Shown here: positions 15,646 to 22,767 of the stretch, piece after piece
Position numbering within the stretch: the first letter of the stretch is position 1
Layout: each line of letters begins with the position of its first letter
Assembly (NCBI GenBank): GCA_025997155.1
Contig: BNUF01000022.1
Span: forward strand, 1 to 22,767
DNA: 22,767 nucleotides
From: Clostridia bacterium
GTDB taxonomy: Bacteria > Bacillota > Clostridia > Lachnospirales > WQUN01
Direction: 5' to 3'
Notes under the pieces: model-generated
Databases searched by the model: none
Seen by the model: the letters and a program-made list of their open reading frames with translations, nothing else
Told to the model about the DNA's origin: nothing
Position numbers and translations under genes: made by a program

Positions 15646-16224
15646 TTAAAGTCCATACCTGTGCGCGAGTTCGCCGATTCCGGCGTCCTGCGTTCCCTGC
15701 CCGATTGCGCTGAACTTCCACTCGCCGCCGTGGCGGTAGAGTTCGCCGAAAATCATCGCCGTAAGCCCGCCGTAATTTTCGGAAAGATTATATTTAAGAA
15801 GTTCCGTGTTTGTGGACGCGTCAACGATACGTATAAACGCGTTTTCGATAAGCCCGAAATGCTGCCTGCGTTCTTGCGCCTTGTAAATATTTACCACAAA
15901 CACGATTTTCTCGTAATTCGCGGGAATAAGCGGCAAATCCACGGTGATTTGTTCGTCGTCGCCGTCGCCCGCCCCCGTGAGGTTGTCGCCTTGGTGGTTT
16001 ACCGCGCCGTTTTTGTGCCGAAGGTTCCCGAAATACACAACGTCGTCTTTTGAGTAGACCTTTTCGCCCGGTCCGCAGAGAATCGCGGACGCGTCGCAGT
16101 CAATCGCGCCGCCCTTGTTGAGTTTGCTCGCCTCGTCCCAGCCCAAACCGATGATAATCCGTTTAAGCCCCGCGTTGCCCTTAGTCAAATCGACTTTTTG
16201 TCCCTTTTGCAAATTTACAGACAT
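15646..16224 (-). CDS. TerD-family protein, divergent copy (copy 3)
   Basis: A 192-residue TerD-family protein and the most divergent of the three. It has the family start [13 protein letters not shown] and the calcium segment [13 protein letters not shown] (79-91). [18 protein letters not shown] is replaced by [19 protein letters not shown], which keeps the D-x-D pair but loses other acidic positions and adds a cysteine. The C-terminus ends [10 protein letters not shown], unlike copies 1 and 2. It may be a TerX/TerE-like member with altered calcium affinity. The ATG follows the ATPase stop by a single base (TAATATG), with GAGGCG inside the end of the ATPase gene, so it is translated together with the pump. 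Confidence 0.92.
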   Translation of the reverse strand: MSVNLQKGQKVDLTKGNAGLKRIIIGLGWDEASKLNKGGAIDCDASAILCGPGEKVYSKDDVVYFGNLRHKNGAVNHQGDNLTGAGDGDDEQITVDLPLIPANYEKIVFVVNIYKAQERRQHFGLIENAFIRIVDASTNTELLKYNLSENYGGLTAMIFGELYRHGGEWKFSAIGQGTQDAGIGELAHRYGL

Positions 16225-16225
16225 A

Positions 16226-18868
16226 TTACGCCTCTTTTCTCACAAGTAATTTTCTTAAAATATCAACGGGTATTATAATTATAGCACTCAAAATTACAGC
16301 CGTCCACTCGACAGCGTTAAGCCCATAGGAACGCAGAACCGCGCCGCCGCAGTAAGTCATAATAATCTGGATAAGGGCGATTGCCCCCATAACTTTCAGG
16401 AAGCCTGTATTTTTTGTGATATTGTCGAATAGGTTAATCTTGTCCGTGCGGGCGTTGAACGCGTTGAACACGGAGGCGAATATGAAGAAGGAGAAGTAGC
16501 CCGTGAGTATATATTTATCGTGGTCGCCGACGGGTTGGCGGAAAACCGCCTCAAACGCACCCGAGAACAGGAACATTATGCTAAGCGCGAAAATCAGGAA
16601 ACTTCCCGTAAAAATGGCGCTCCACATATACCCGCTCACAATATTTTCGTCGCGTGTTTTCGGTTTTTCGCGCATAAACCGCGCAAGGGCGGGTTCGCCG
16701 CCGAACGCTAATGCCGCGAGTGTGTCCATAACAAGGTTTACCCAGAGTATCTGCGTAATCGACAGCGGGTTTTCCATACCCATAATCGGCGCGGCGAACG
16801 AAATCAAAACCGCCGCCACGTTGATTGTAAGCTGAAACACGATAAACTTTCGGATACTGTTGAAAATCGTGCGTCCGTAGAGGATTGCCTTGTCGATTGA
16901 GTTGAAGTTGTCGTCAAGGATTACTATGTCGCCCGCCTCTTTCGCGACTTCCGTGCCGCCGCCCATGGCGAATCCCACGTCGGCTTTTTTGAGGGCGGGG
17001 GAGTCGTTCACGCCGTCGCCCGTCATACCGACGACAAGGTTCATATCCTGCGCAATCCGCACGAGACGGCTTTTGTCGCTGGGAAGAGCGCGTGAGATAA
17101 CGCGGATATTCGGCAAAATTTCCTTGACTTTATCGTCGGACAGGTCTTGCAGCTCGTCCGAGGTGAGGACGATATCGCCGACTTCTTTAAGAAGTCCCGC
17201 GTCTTTCGCGATTGCGACGGCGGTGTCTTTTCGGTCGCCCGTAATCATAACTACCTGTACGCCCGCGTTTTGCACCTCCGCGATGGCCGTAACCGATTCT
17301 TCGCGAACCTCGTCACGGATACCGATAATCCCCACAAGGGTAAAACTCCCCGCGGGCAGCGCGTTATCCTGTATTGCCGTGTCCGCCGTGGCGAACGCGA
17401 GAACGCGGATTGCCCTCCCCGCAAGGGTATTTATCTTTTCTTCTATCAAGTCTTTGTTTTTTGAGAAATCCTTTACCTTGCCGTCTTTGTCGTAATAGGA
17501 CGTGCAGCGCGAAAGGATTTTTTCGGGCGCACCCTTGACTAGCGTCAGGTTGTAGTCGCCCGTGATTTGCGACACGGAGTATTTGTTTTCGCTGTTGAAA
17601 GGGATATTGTCGCCGACGCTCACGCCAAAATCCTTGCTTTTCCCCGCGACATAGCCTAAAACGGCGCGGTCGGTGGCGTTGCCGCCGAGGATTTTTATGT
17701 TGCCTCCCTCTTTTGAAACGACGGAGCTTGTGTTTTTCTCGATACTAAGGGCGAGTAAATCGGCGAGTTTGCTATTCGGTTCGAATTTTGCCGATTCGTT
17801 TCCGTCTCCGTCCGCGAAAATCACCGCTTCGAGTTTGCCTTTTGTGATTGTACCCGTTTTGTCGCTAAATAATATGTTCAGACTTCCCGCCGTCTCGATT
17901 CCCGCAATTTTACGCACAAGCACGTTATCTTTAAGCATTTTGCCCATATTAAGCGCGGACACAATCGCAATCATAAGGGGCAAGCCCTCCGGAACCGCCA
18001 TAACTATAATGATTACGGCAAGCATAACCGCGTCCACAAGGTCTTTCGCCACAATCGAAAAATCGTAACCCGACACGCTGTAGGTGAAGATGATTTTTTG
18101 AACCATATAAACAACGGCAATAGCCGAACCGCCGATATAGCCGAATTTGCTGATTCCCCCCGCGAGCGTCGACAGTTTCACCTTAAGCGGCGAGTCCCTG
18201 TCCTCGGTCTGCTGGAGTTCCCCCGCGATTTTGCCGTAGGTGCTCTTGTCGCCGACGACAGTCACGCGCATCACGCAGTTGCCCGAGCAAACCACAGTCC
18301 CGCGAAACACCGAAAACTCGTCCAAAAAGTCGATTTTCGCCTCGGGGTCTAGTTTGTAGTCCGCGGGCGCGGCTTTTTTCCCCGCCTCCTTGCTTTCGCC
18401 GTTTAACACGGATTGGTCGACCTTGATATTTCCCGAAAAAAGAACGCCGTCAGCGGGGATTTTGTCGCCCGACTGGAGGAGAATGTAATCGCCGACGACA
18501 ACGTCGTCAATCGAGATTTCCGATATAATGCCTCCTCTGTATACCTTGCACTTAATCCTTGACGCTTCTTCCTGAAGTTTTTGGAACGCGTTTTCGTTTC
18601 GGTATTCTGAAAATGTCGATACGAACGTTGCTAAAAGTACGGCGAGTGCGATACCCACCGATTCAAACCATTCCGCCTTACCCAAAATGGCGAAGACGAC
18701 GTTTATAATCAGCGCGACGCACAAGATTTTTATCATCGGGTCGCCGAAATTCCCCTTCAGCTTGTCCCAAAAACTTTCGACTTCGCTTTCGCTCAAGAGG
18801 TTTGAGCCGTATTTCGTGCGGGACTCAACGACTTCTTTATCAGTCAGCCCCGAAATTATTGTATCCAT
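16226..18868 (-). CDS. calcium-translocating P-type ATPase, P2B (PMCA) type
   Basis: The start is the ATG at 18868, which follows GGAGG by eight bases; an upstream extension to 18928 has no such site. The 880-residue integral membrane pump carries the phosphorylated aspartate in DKTGT (336-340), LNGES (155-159) as the actuator-domain loop (normally TGES), KGAPE (445-449) in the nucleotide-binding domain, and TGDGVND (616-622). The ion pathway shows VPEGLP in M4 (292-297), QLTINVAAV in M5 and LWVNLVMDTLAAL in M6. The Glu, Asn and Asp pattern indicates a single-site P2B pump rather than SERCA. It should export calcium from the cytoplasm. It heads the operon, directly before three TerD genes, so calcium removal and calcium binding are co-expressed. 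The long C-terminal autoinhibitory tail of animal pumps is absent, as expected. Confidence 0.93.
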   Translation of the reverse strand: MDTIISGLTDKEVVESRTKYGSNLLSESEVESFWDKLKGNFGDPMIKILCVALIINVVFAILGKAEWFESVGIALAVLLATFVSTFSEYRNENAFQKLQEEASRIKCKVYRGGIISEISIDDVVVGDYILLQSGDKIPADGVLFSGNIKVDQSVLNGESKEAGKKAAPADYKLDPEAKIDFLDEFSVFRGTVVCSGNCVMRVTVVGDKSTYGKIAGELQQTEDRDSPLKVKLSTLAGGISKFGYIGGSAIAVVYMVQKIIFTYSVSGYDFSIVAKDLVDAVMLAVIIIVMAVPEGLPLMIAIVSALNMGKMLKDNVLVRKIAGIETAGSLNILFSDKTGTITKGKLEAVIFADGDGNESAKFEPNSKLADLLALSIEKNTSSVVSKEGGNIKILGGNATDRAVLGYVAGKSKDFGVSVGDNIPFNSENKYSVSQITGDYNLTLVKGAPEKILSRCTSYYDKDGKVKDFSKNKDLIEEKINTLAGRAIRVLAFATADTAIQDNALPAGSFTLVGIIGIRDEVREESVTAIAEVQNAGVQVVMITGDRKDTAVAIAKDAGLLKEVGDIVLTSDELQDLSDDKVKEILPNIRVISRALPSDKSRLVRIAQDMNLVVGMTGDGVNDSPALKKADVGFAMGGGTEVAKEAGDIVILDDNFNSIDKAILYGRTIFNSIRKFIVFQLTINVAAVLISFAAPIMGMENPLSITQILWVNLVMDTLAALAFGGEPALARFMREKPKTRDENIVSGYMWSAIFTGSFLIFALSIMFLFSGAFEAVFRQPVGDHDKYILTGYFSFFIFASVFNAFNARTDKINLFDNITKNTGFLKVMGAIALIQIIMTYCGGAVLRSYGLNAVEWTAVILSAIIIIPVDILRKLLVRKEA

Positions 18869-18899
18869 TTGTTTTTCCTCCGTAACATATATTACAGAA

Positions 18900-18928
18900 A
18901 TTCTACTACAATTTTCCAAAAAAATCAA
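18900..18928 (-). promoter_or_regulatory. probable promoter of the ter operon
   Basis: On the minus strand: TTGATT (18928-18923), 17 bases, TAGAAT (18905-18900). The leader to the ATPase ATG at 18868 would be about 25 bases. No strong terminator is seen after the FolT-like gene upstream, so transcription from its promoter may also enter the operon. Confidence 0.55.
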
Positions 18929-18985
18929 GACAGGTAAATTTTGTCCTTAATACCATATAAATATACGCAGAGTTTTGGATTTGGT

Positions 18986-19534
18986 TTAGAGTCCTCTTTG
19001 TATGTGTTTTTCGTATACCATTAAATACAGCGAGATGAGATAGGAGCTAACGATTACCGATACGATTTCTTCGCCAAGGCGCGGCATCAGGTAGACAAGA
19101 AACGCCTTATGTGTGAACCCGAAAACATATCTGAACAGAAAAGTGTTCACCGTCGTAAAAAATAGGCAGACGGGCGCGGATACAATCAGTATCCGAACGA
19201 ACCGCCCGAACGGCAATTTGTCGCGCAGCCGAAACCACGAAAACCCGACAAGGGCGTTTTTGACGACCTCAACAATCGTGAGCGGGAGCAGATACGCCCC
19301 CGTGGGTTTTAGCAGATACCCCACAACGTCCTCAAGCCCGCCCGCGATTCCGCCGTACAACGGCCCCAAGAGTATCGCCGTAAACCGAGTGAACCCCGAC
19401 GGAAACCCGATTCGCAGTATCGGCGCGCCCACTATGTCGAGGGTTTGGCTCGAAACCAGCTTCACCACCGCCGCCATAGCGACAAACAGGGCGGTTATCG
19501 CGATTTTGCGCGTTGCCGTCATTTGTGAGTTCAT
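18986..19534 (-). CDS. ECF transporter substrate-binding (S) component, FolT-like
   Basis: A 182-residue hydrophobic protein with about six predicted membrane segments. RIGFPSGFTRFTAILLGPLY followed by GGIAGGLEDVVGYLLKPTGAY matches folate-type S components of energy-coupling-factor vitamin transporters, which bind the vitamin and pair with a shared EcfA-EcfA'-EcfT module. No EcfA or EcfT gene lies nearby, so it would be a group II transporter using a module encoded elsewhere. Folate is the best guess from motif resemblance, but substrate prediction for S components is unreliable. GAAGGAGC precedes the ATG, and a near-consensus promoter lies about 30 bases upstream, leaving no room for the tetrahydrofolate riboswitch often found before folT. 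Confidence 0.75.
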   Translation of the reverse strand: MNSQMTATRKIAITALFVAMAAVVKLVSSQTLDIVGAPILRIGFPSGFTRFTAILLGPLYGGIAGGLEDVVGYLLKPTGAYLLPLTIVEVVKNALVGFSWFRLRDKLPFGRFVRILIVSAPVCLFFTTVNTFLFRYVFGFTHKAFLVYLMPRLGEEIVSVIVSSYLISLYLMVYEKHIQRGL

Positions 19535-19564
19535 TTTCGCACGCTCCTTCAGCAGTATAGGTAC

Positions 19565-19593
19565 ATTATATAGGCTTTGCGCTGATATGTAAA
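19565..19593 (-). promoter_or_regulatory. promoter of the FolT-like gene
   Basis: On the minus strand: TTTACA (19593-19588), 17 bases, TATAAT (19570-19565). The -35 box lies four bases from the -35 box of the divergent promoter, so the two may compete for polymerase or share an operator. Confidence 0.75.
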
Positions 19594-19596
19594 GGC

Positions 19597-19625
19597 TTGC
19601 CTTATCCTGCCAATTAAGTTATAAT
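19597..19625 (+). promoter_or_regulatory. promoter of the P-loop NTPase gene
   Basis: TTGCCT (19597-19602), 17 bases, TATAAT (19620-19625). It is back to back with the FolT-like gene promoter. The leader to the ATG at 19657 is about 25 bases. Confidence 0.65.
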
Positions 19626-19656
19626 ATAAAAAAATCAGAACGTGAGGACAAACAGT

Positions 19657-20316
19657 ATGATTGATAAAAGAATTACAATATTCGCCGGACATTACGGAAG
19701 CGGGAAAACGTCTGTCGCGGTGAATTACGCGCTTTATCTTCGCCGAAAATTCCCTGATAAAAAAATAACCCTTGCGGATTTGGACATTGTGAACCCGTAT
19801 TACAGAACTAAGGACAGCGCGGACGTTCTGGAAAAAAACGGGATTTCGCTGATTTCGTCAAAATACGCGAACAGTAATCTTGACGTGCCGTCTATGCCGA
19901 GTGCGGCAATGTCGCTTTTTGACGATAAGTCGCTTTTGGGGATAATCGACGTGGGCGGAGACGACCGAGGGGCGCTGGCAATCGGCAAATACGCCGAACA
20001 CATAAAAGAAGAGGAGGATAAAAACGTACTGCTCGTGGTGAACGTATACCGCCCTCTTTCTAGGACGGCGGCGGACATTATCTCAATAAAGGAAGAGGTC
20101 GAGTACGCGGGGAAATTCGCCTTTAACGGAATCGTAAATAACTCGAACGTCGGGAACGAAACGACACTCTCATATATAGAAAATTCCGCGAAAATCATAG
20201 ACGAAGTATGCCAAAAAACAGGACTGCAAGTTTTTATGACCTGCAAGCCTATGTTTATATCAGACGGCGATTATTTTACCCTGAACGGCTTGCGCCACCC
20301 CTTTACTTTCCTTTAA
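19657..20316 (+). CDS. P-loop NTPase of the ParA/MinD-like class, function unknown
   Basis: The start is the ATG at 19657, with GTGAGG about ten bases upstream; a GTG at 19642 adds five residues but overlaps that site. The 219-residue protein has a Walker A motif GHYGSGKT (11-18), LADLDIVNPYYRT (39-51), a switch-like feature of deviant SIMIBI NTPases, and a Walker B-type IIDVGGDDRGA (96-106). The deviant Walker A lysine of ParA/MinD (KGG) is not present in the usual place. No signal peptide or membrane segment is seen. Similar stand-alone proteins occur in many Clostridia with no assigned role, as far as I know. It is divergent from the FolT-like gene and followed by glgA, neither of which explains it. 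Confidence 0.75.
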   Translation: MIDKRITIFAGHYGSGKTSVAVNYALYLRRKFPDKKITLADLDIVNPYYRTKDSADVLEKNGISLISSKYANSNLDVPSMPSAAMSLFDDKSLLGIIDVGGDDRGALAIGKYAEHIKEEEDKNVLLVVNVYRPLSRTAADIISIKEEVEYAGKFAFNGIVNNSNVGNETTLSYIENSAKIIDEVCQKTGLQVFMTCKPMFISDGDYFTLNGLRHPFTFL

Positions 20317-20325
20317 AAAATTTAC

Positions 20326-20355
20326 TTGACGAAAACTACATTTTCATAGTATTAT
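20326..20355 (+). promoter_or_regulatory. probable promoter of glgA
   Basis: TTGACG (20326-20331), 18 bases, TATTAT (20350-20355). The ribosome binding site AAGGAGGG lies directly before the glgA ATG at 20400. The -35 box begins ten bases after the NTPase stop codon. Confidence 0.5.
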
Positions 20356-20399
20356 TTTAATAATTGATTTACGTGAGAAAAATATGAAGGAGGGTTTTT

Positions 20400-21839
20400 A
20401 TGTCTGATACGGACTTAAAGGTACTTATTGTAGCGTCGGAAGTTACTCCCTACGCAAAGAGCGGAGGACTCGGCGACGTTGCGGGGTCTCTTCCGAAAGA
20501 ACTTCGGAAACTGGGCGTTGACGCGCGTATTGTTTTCCCGAAATATGAGTGTATTCGCGAATCTTACCTTGAGGGAATGGAATATATAGATTCCGTGACG
20601 GTGGCGCTCGGGTGGAGACGGCAGGGCGCGTCTATTCAGCAGCTCAAATCGGACGTGCCTACGTATGTTATCGAAAACGACTTTTATTTCAGACGGCAGG
20701 GGCTGTACGGCTACGGCGACGATTTCGAGCGTTTTTCGTTCTTCTCGAAGGCGGCTATCGAAATGCTCGCGAAAATCGATTTCCGCCCCGACGTTATCCA
20801 CTTTAACGACTGGCAAACAGGCGTGGCAACGGTGTACCTCAAAGACGTTTACAGCAAATTCGCCTTCTATTCGGGCATAAAATCCTTGTTCACGATACAT
20901 AACCTTCAGTATCAGGGTGTATTCGGGCGTGAGATTTTGGGAACTATCGACCTGCCGGACTACTACTTCGCACCCGATAAAATGGAGTTCTTCGGCAACC
21001 TCAACTTTATGAAAACCGCCATAACCTACGCGGACGCGGTTTCGACCGTTTCAAAAACATATGTCGAAGAAATCAAATACTCTGATTTCGGATATATGCT
21101 TAACGGCGTACTTCAATTCCGCGGCGACGACGTATACGGAATCGTGAACGGCATCGACACCGACTTAAACGACCCCGCGACGGACAAACGCATATACAAA
21201 AACTTCTCTAAGGACGATTTTTCGGCTAAGATTGAGAACAAACACGCGCTGCAGCAGGAACTGGGTCTGGCGCAGTCCGACGCTCCGATAATCGCAATCA
21301 TATCCCGCCTTGCCGACCAAAAAGGGCTTGACCTTGTGGCATTGTGTATGGACGAACTTATGGGTATGGACGTTCAAATCGTGGTTCTGGGAACGGGCGA
21401 GGGTCGCTATGAGAACCTGTTCAAAAATTACGCGTGGCGTTACCCGCAAAAAATGAGCGCGAACATTTTCTTCAGCGACGAACTCGCGCAAAAAATCTAC
21501 GCAAGCTCCGATATGTTCCTGATGCCGTCTCTCTTTGAACCCTGCGGACTCGGGCAAATTTTCGCTATGCGCTACGGAACAGCTCCGATAGTTCGCCGCA
21601 CGGGCGGGCTTAACGACACCGTTAAACACTACAACCGCGACGAAAAAGACGGAACTGGATTCATCTTCACCGACTATATCGCAAGCGGAATGATGTGGGC
21701 TATCCGCGAAGCTATCGAATTTTACTGGGATAAACCCGAATGGAACCGCCTCATCAAAAACGCAATGTCGCAGGATTTCTCGTGGGCTACCTCCGCGAAA
21801 CAATATATCGAACTCTATACCAAACTCAAAAACAAATAA
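20400..21839 (+). CDS. glgA: glycogen synthase (ADP-glucose type)
   Basis: A 479-residue glycosyltransferase of family GT5 that extends alpha-1,4-glucan from ADP-glucose. Length and motifs fit bacterial GlgA: KSGGLGDVAGSLPKEL (20-35) with the ADP-glucose-binding lysine, HFNDWQT (134-140), HNLQYQG (167-173), SRLADQKGLD (302-311) and FEPCGLGQ (379-386) with the conserved glutamate, then TGGLNDTV (401-408). The ATG follows AAGGAGGG closely. The usual partners glgC, glgD, glgB and glgP are not in the window, so it is expressed alone here, between its own promoter and a perfect terminator. Gene and start are secure. Confidence 0.97.
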   Translation: MSDTDLKVLIVASEVTPYAKSGGLGDVAGSLPKELRKLGVDARIVFPKYECIRESYLEGMEYIDSVTVALGWRRQGASIQQLKSDVPTYVIENDFYFRRQGLYGYGDDFERFSFFSKAAIEMLAKIDFRPDVIHFNDWQTGVATVYLKDVYSKFAFYSGIKSLFTIHNLQYQGVFGREILGTIDLPDYYFAPDKMEFFGNLNFMKTAITYADAVSTVSKTYVEEIKYSDFGYMLNGVLQFRGDDVYGIVNGIDTDLNDPATDKRIYKNFSKDDFSAKIENKHALQQELGLAQSDAPIIAIISRLADQKGLDLVALCMDELMGMDVQIVVLGTGEGRYENLFKNYAWRYPQKMSANIFFSDELAQKIYASSDMFLMPSLFEPCGLGQIFAMRYGTAPIVRRTGGLNDTVKHYNRDEKDGTGFIFTDYIASGMMWAIREAIEFYWDKPEWNRLIKNAMSQDFSWATSAKQYIELYTKLKNK

Positions 21840-21842
21840 CAT

Positions 21843-21889
21843 AAAAGGGCTGTTGCAAAACCGCGAACCGGCGGAACAACAGCCCTTTT
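21843..21889 (+). terminator. strong Rho-independent terminator after glgA
   Basis: A perfect 13-base-pair stem, AAAAGGGCTGTTG (21843-21855) with CAACAGCCCTTTT (21877-21889), encloses a 21-base loop. Because both arms carry A/T runs, it can act on both strands. It also insulates glgA from the mobile-element debris to the right. Confidence 0.92.
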
Positions 21890-21989
21890 AATATGTATGT
21901 TAGCGACGGTCGCTTGAAATGAATAGTGCTGATAAACAGCATCTTTGCATTGATTGAATTCTCACCTCTCCCCGCAACCCCTTATTTAA

Positions 21990-22139
21990 TCGCCTTTTAA
22001 ATTAGCCAAAAAGACAGGCATAGGCATAGCGAGCTTGAAGTGCATGGAAACAGGGAAACGAAACGCAAGCGTCACAAGTCTCAAACAGATAGCGCAAGCC
22101 CTAGGCTGTTCCCCGAAAGACCTTATGGAGGACGACTAA
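21990..22139 (+). pseudogene. XRE-family helix-turn-helix remnant (N-terminus lost)
   Basis: After an in-frame stop at 21987-21989 the frame reads LAKKTGIGIASLKCMETG, KRNASVTSLKQIAQALG and CSPKDLMEDD, ending in TAA at 22137-22139. This is the second half of a Cro/C1-type DNA-binding domain with a normal C-terminus. The first helices and a proper start are missing. The ATG at 22044 would give only the last 31 residues. Such regulators are typical of phages and conjugative elements, so it is probably a relic of one. Confidence 0.7.
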
Positions 22140-22172
22140 AAAGTTCCTCTTGATAAACCGTCCATTTTCTGA

Positions 22173-22391
22173 AACGCCCGCGCAAAGTTAGGTTTGACCC
22201 AACAACAAGTCGCGGATAAGGCAAGTATTCTGTTACGGCAATATCAGCGTTTCGAGAACTGAGAACGTGAACTTTCCTCGTCGTCTTTTAATATTGCGGC
22301 GCGGGTGCTGAACGCGTTAGAACTTGGTTTATCAGCGTTCAGCCGAGGCGATTCCACGTTATCGACACACGACGGTTTCTCAAAAAACTAA
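22173..22391 (+). pseudogene. second XRE-family helix-turn-helix remnant with an in-frame stop
   Basis: The frame reads ARAKLGLTQQQVADKA, SILLRQYQRFEN, then TGA at 22260-22262, then ERELSSSSFNIAARVLNALEL, ending in TAA at 22389-22391. The family normally has glycine at the TGA position, so one base change (GGA to TGA) has disabled it. The N-terminus is also out of frame or missing: ctgaaacgc just upstream could encode the usual start of this domain in another frame. It directly follows the first remnant, and both probably come from one lost mobile element. Confidence 0.7.
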
Positions 22392-22470
22392 CGATTACAT
22401 GCAAAGTGATAGTATGAACACTTTCGTTTCGCACAAATAATTTGATTTCTTGCTTGAAGAAATACTTTAA

Positions 22471-22659
22471 GAAGTCGAAAAACTCGGATTAAAGGTTGAT
22501 ATTTCAGAGAAAATAAAGCCGAAAGAAGGGGCTGTATTACCAAAACGGCGGAGAGTTGAGCGAACCTTTGCTTGGAGGAACAACTCCGGACGATTATCAA
22601 AAGACTATGAAATATCCAAAACATCTTATGAAAATATGGCTATAGTCGAAGCTAAATAA
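22471..22659 (+). pseudogene. IS5-type transposase, C-terminal remnant
   Basis: The frame from 22471 reads EVEKLGLKVDISEKIKPKEG, then AVLPKRRRVERTFAWRNNSG and RLSKDYEISKTSYENMA, ending in TAA at 22657-22659. The block LPKRxxVERTFAW followed by RLSKDYE is diagnostic of the end of IS5-group DDE transposases and includes the catalytic glutamate. The catalytic aspartates and the whole N-terminus are missing, with an in-frame stop at 22468-22470. The last residues look shorter than the family's usual end. Confidence 0.8.
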
Positions 22660-22767
22660 AAGCGTGAATTAACGCCTCCCAAAATGAGTTGAATTTGTGC
22701 ATATGTAATTTCAACCTGCGTTTAACATTTGCCCAAAATTTCTCAATTGGATTAAAGTCGGGCGAAT
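22652..22767 (-). mobile_element. IS630-type transposase C-terminus running off the right edge
   Basis: Reading inward on the minus strand from the window end: YSPDFNPIEKFWANVKRRL, then KLHMHKFNSFWEALIHAFI and a TAG at 22654-22652. SPDxNPIE is the signature of the last catalytic block of IS630/Tc1-type DDE transposases. All 37-38 visible codons are open, so the element may be intact outside the window. Its stop overlaps the end of the IS5-type remnant by eight bases, indicating that one element disrupted or abutted the other. Confidence 0.8.

Noticed and set aside
19535..19600. A possible tetrahydrofolate riboswitch before the FolT-like gene.
   Set aside because: The promoter at 19565-19593 leaves only about 25-30 bases of leader.
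21902..21914. A short palindrome AGCGACGGTCGCT after the glgA terminator.
   Set aside because: Six-base arms without repeats elsewhere or a neighbouring promoter are not enough to call an operator or attachment site.
22260..22262. TGA inside the second HTH remnant where glycine is expected, suggesting UGA might be read as glycine (a known alternative code).
   Set aside because: pyrB, the membrane-protein gene, the mod remnant and the PRTase gene end in TGA right at the start of the next gene or at the family's normal C-terminus, so UGA is an ordinary stop here.
1..22767. CRISPR arrays, tRNA and rRNA genes.
   Set aside because: I saw no regularly spaced direct repeats and no cloverleaf or rRNA-like stretches on either strand by eye.

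Overview
The window looks like chromosomal DNA of a mid-GC, Gram-positive, Clostridia-like bacterium. The clues are strong AGGAGG-type ribosome binding sites, near-consensus housekeeping promoters, an ECF-transporter S component, secreted stalk-domain proteins and a SHOCT-like protein. This placement is an inference from gene content; no rRNA or tRNA is present to confirm it.

Layout. (1) 1-1950 is restriction-modification debris: a nearly complete beta-class DNA methyltransferase running off the left edge, then a 5'-truncated type III modification (Mod) gene. (2) 2038-6431 is a plus-strand run of pheT, a membrane protein, pyrB and pyrI, followed by cysK under its own consensus promoter. (3) 7458-9115 (minus) holds two tandem paralogous secreted proteins with a copper-amine-oxidase-type stalk domain, separated by a terminator fused to the second gene's ribosome binding site. 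(4) 9346-9741 (plus) is a small SHOCT-like gene. (5) 9738-18868 (minus) is a tightly packed nine-gene operon: a P2B-type calcium ATPase, three TerD-family proteins, a TIM-barrel C-C bond lyase, an ATP-grasp enzyme, a phosphoribosyltransferase-TRSP protein, a StiP/Pelota protein and a HAD phosphatase. (6) 18986-20316 has a FolT-like ECF S component and a P-loop NTPase, divergently transcribed from back-to-back promoters. (7) 20400-21839 is glgA with a perfect terminator. (8) 21990-22767 is decayed mobile DNA: two XRE-type helix-turn-helix remnants, an IS5-type transposase tail, and the C-terminus of an IS630-type transposase reading in from the right edge.

The operon at 9738-18868 is the system of most interest. 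It combines calcium handling (one pump, three TerD proteins with the acidic calcium-binding segment) with an enzyme set that comparative genomics has proposed makes a nucleoside-like metabolite in Ter-dependent stress systems. The product is not known. The usual partners TerC, TelA, TerB and TerY/TerF do not appear in this window. The concept of the module is already described, so what may be new is this particular composition.

Compaction is a recurring theme. Successive ter-operon genes overlap or nearly touch, and two convergent gene pairs share stop-codon bases with no room for a terminator.
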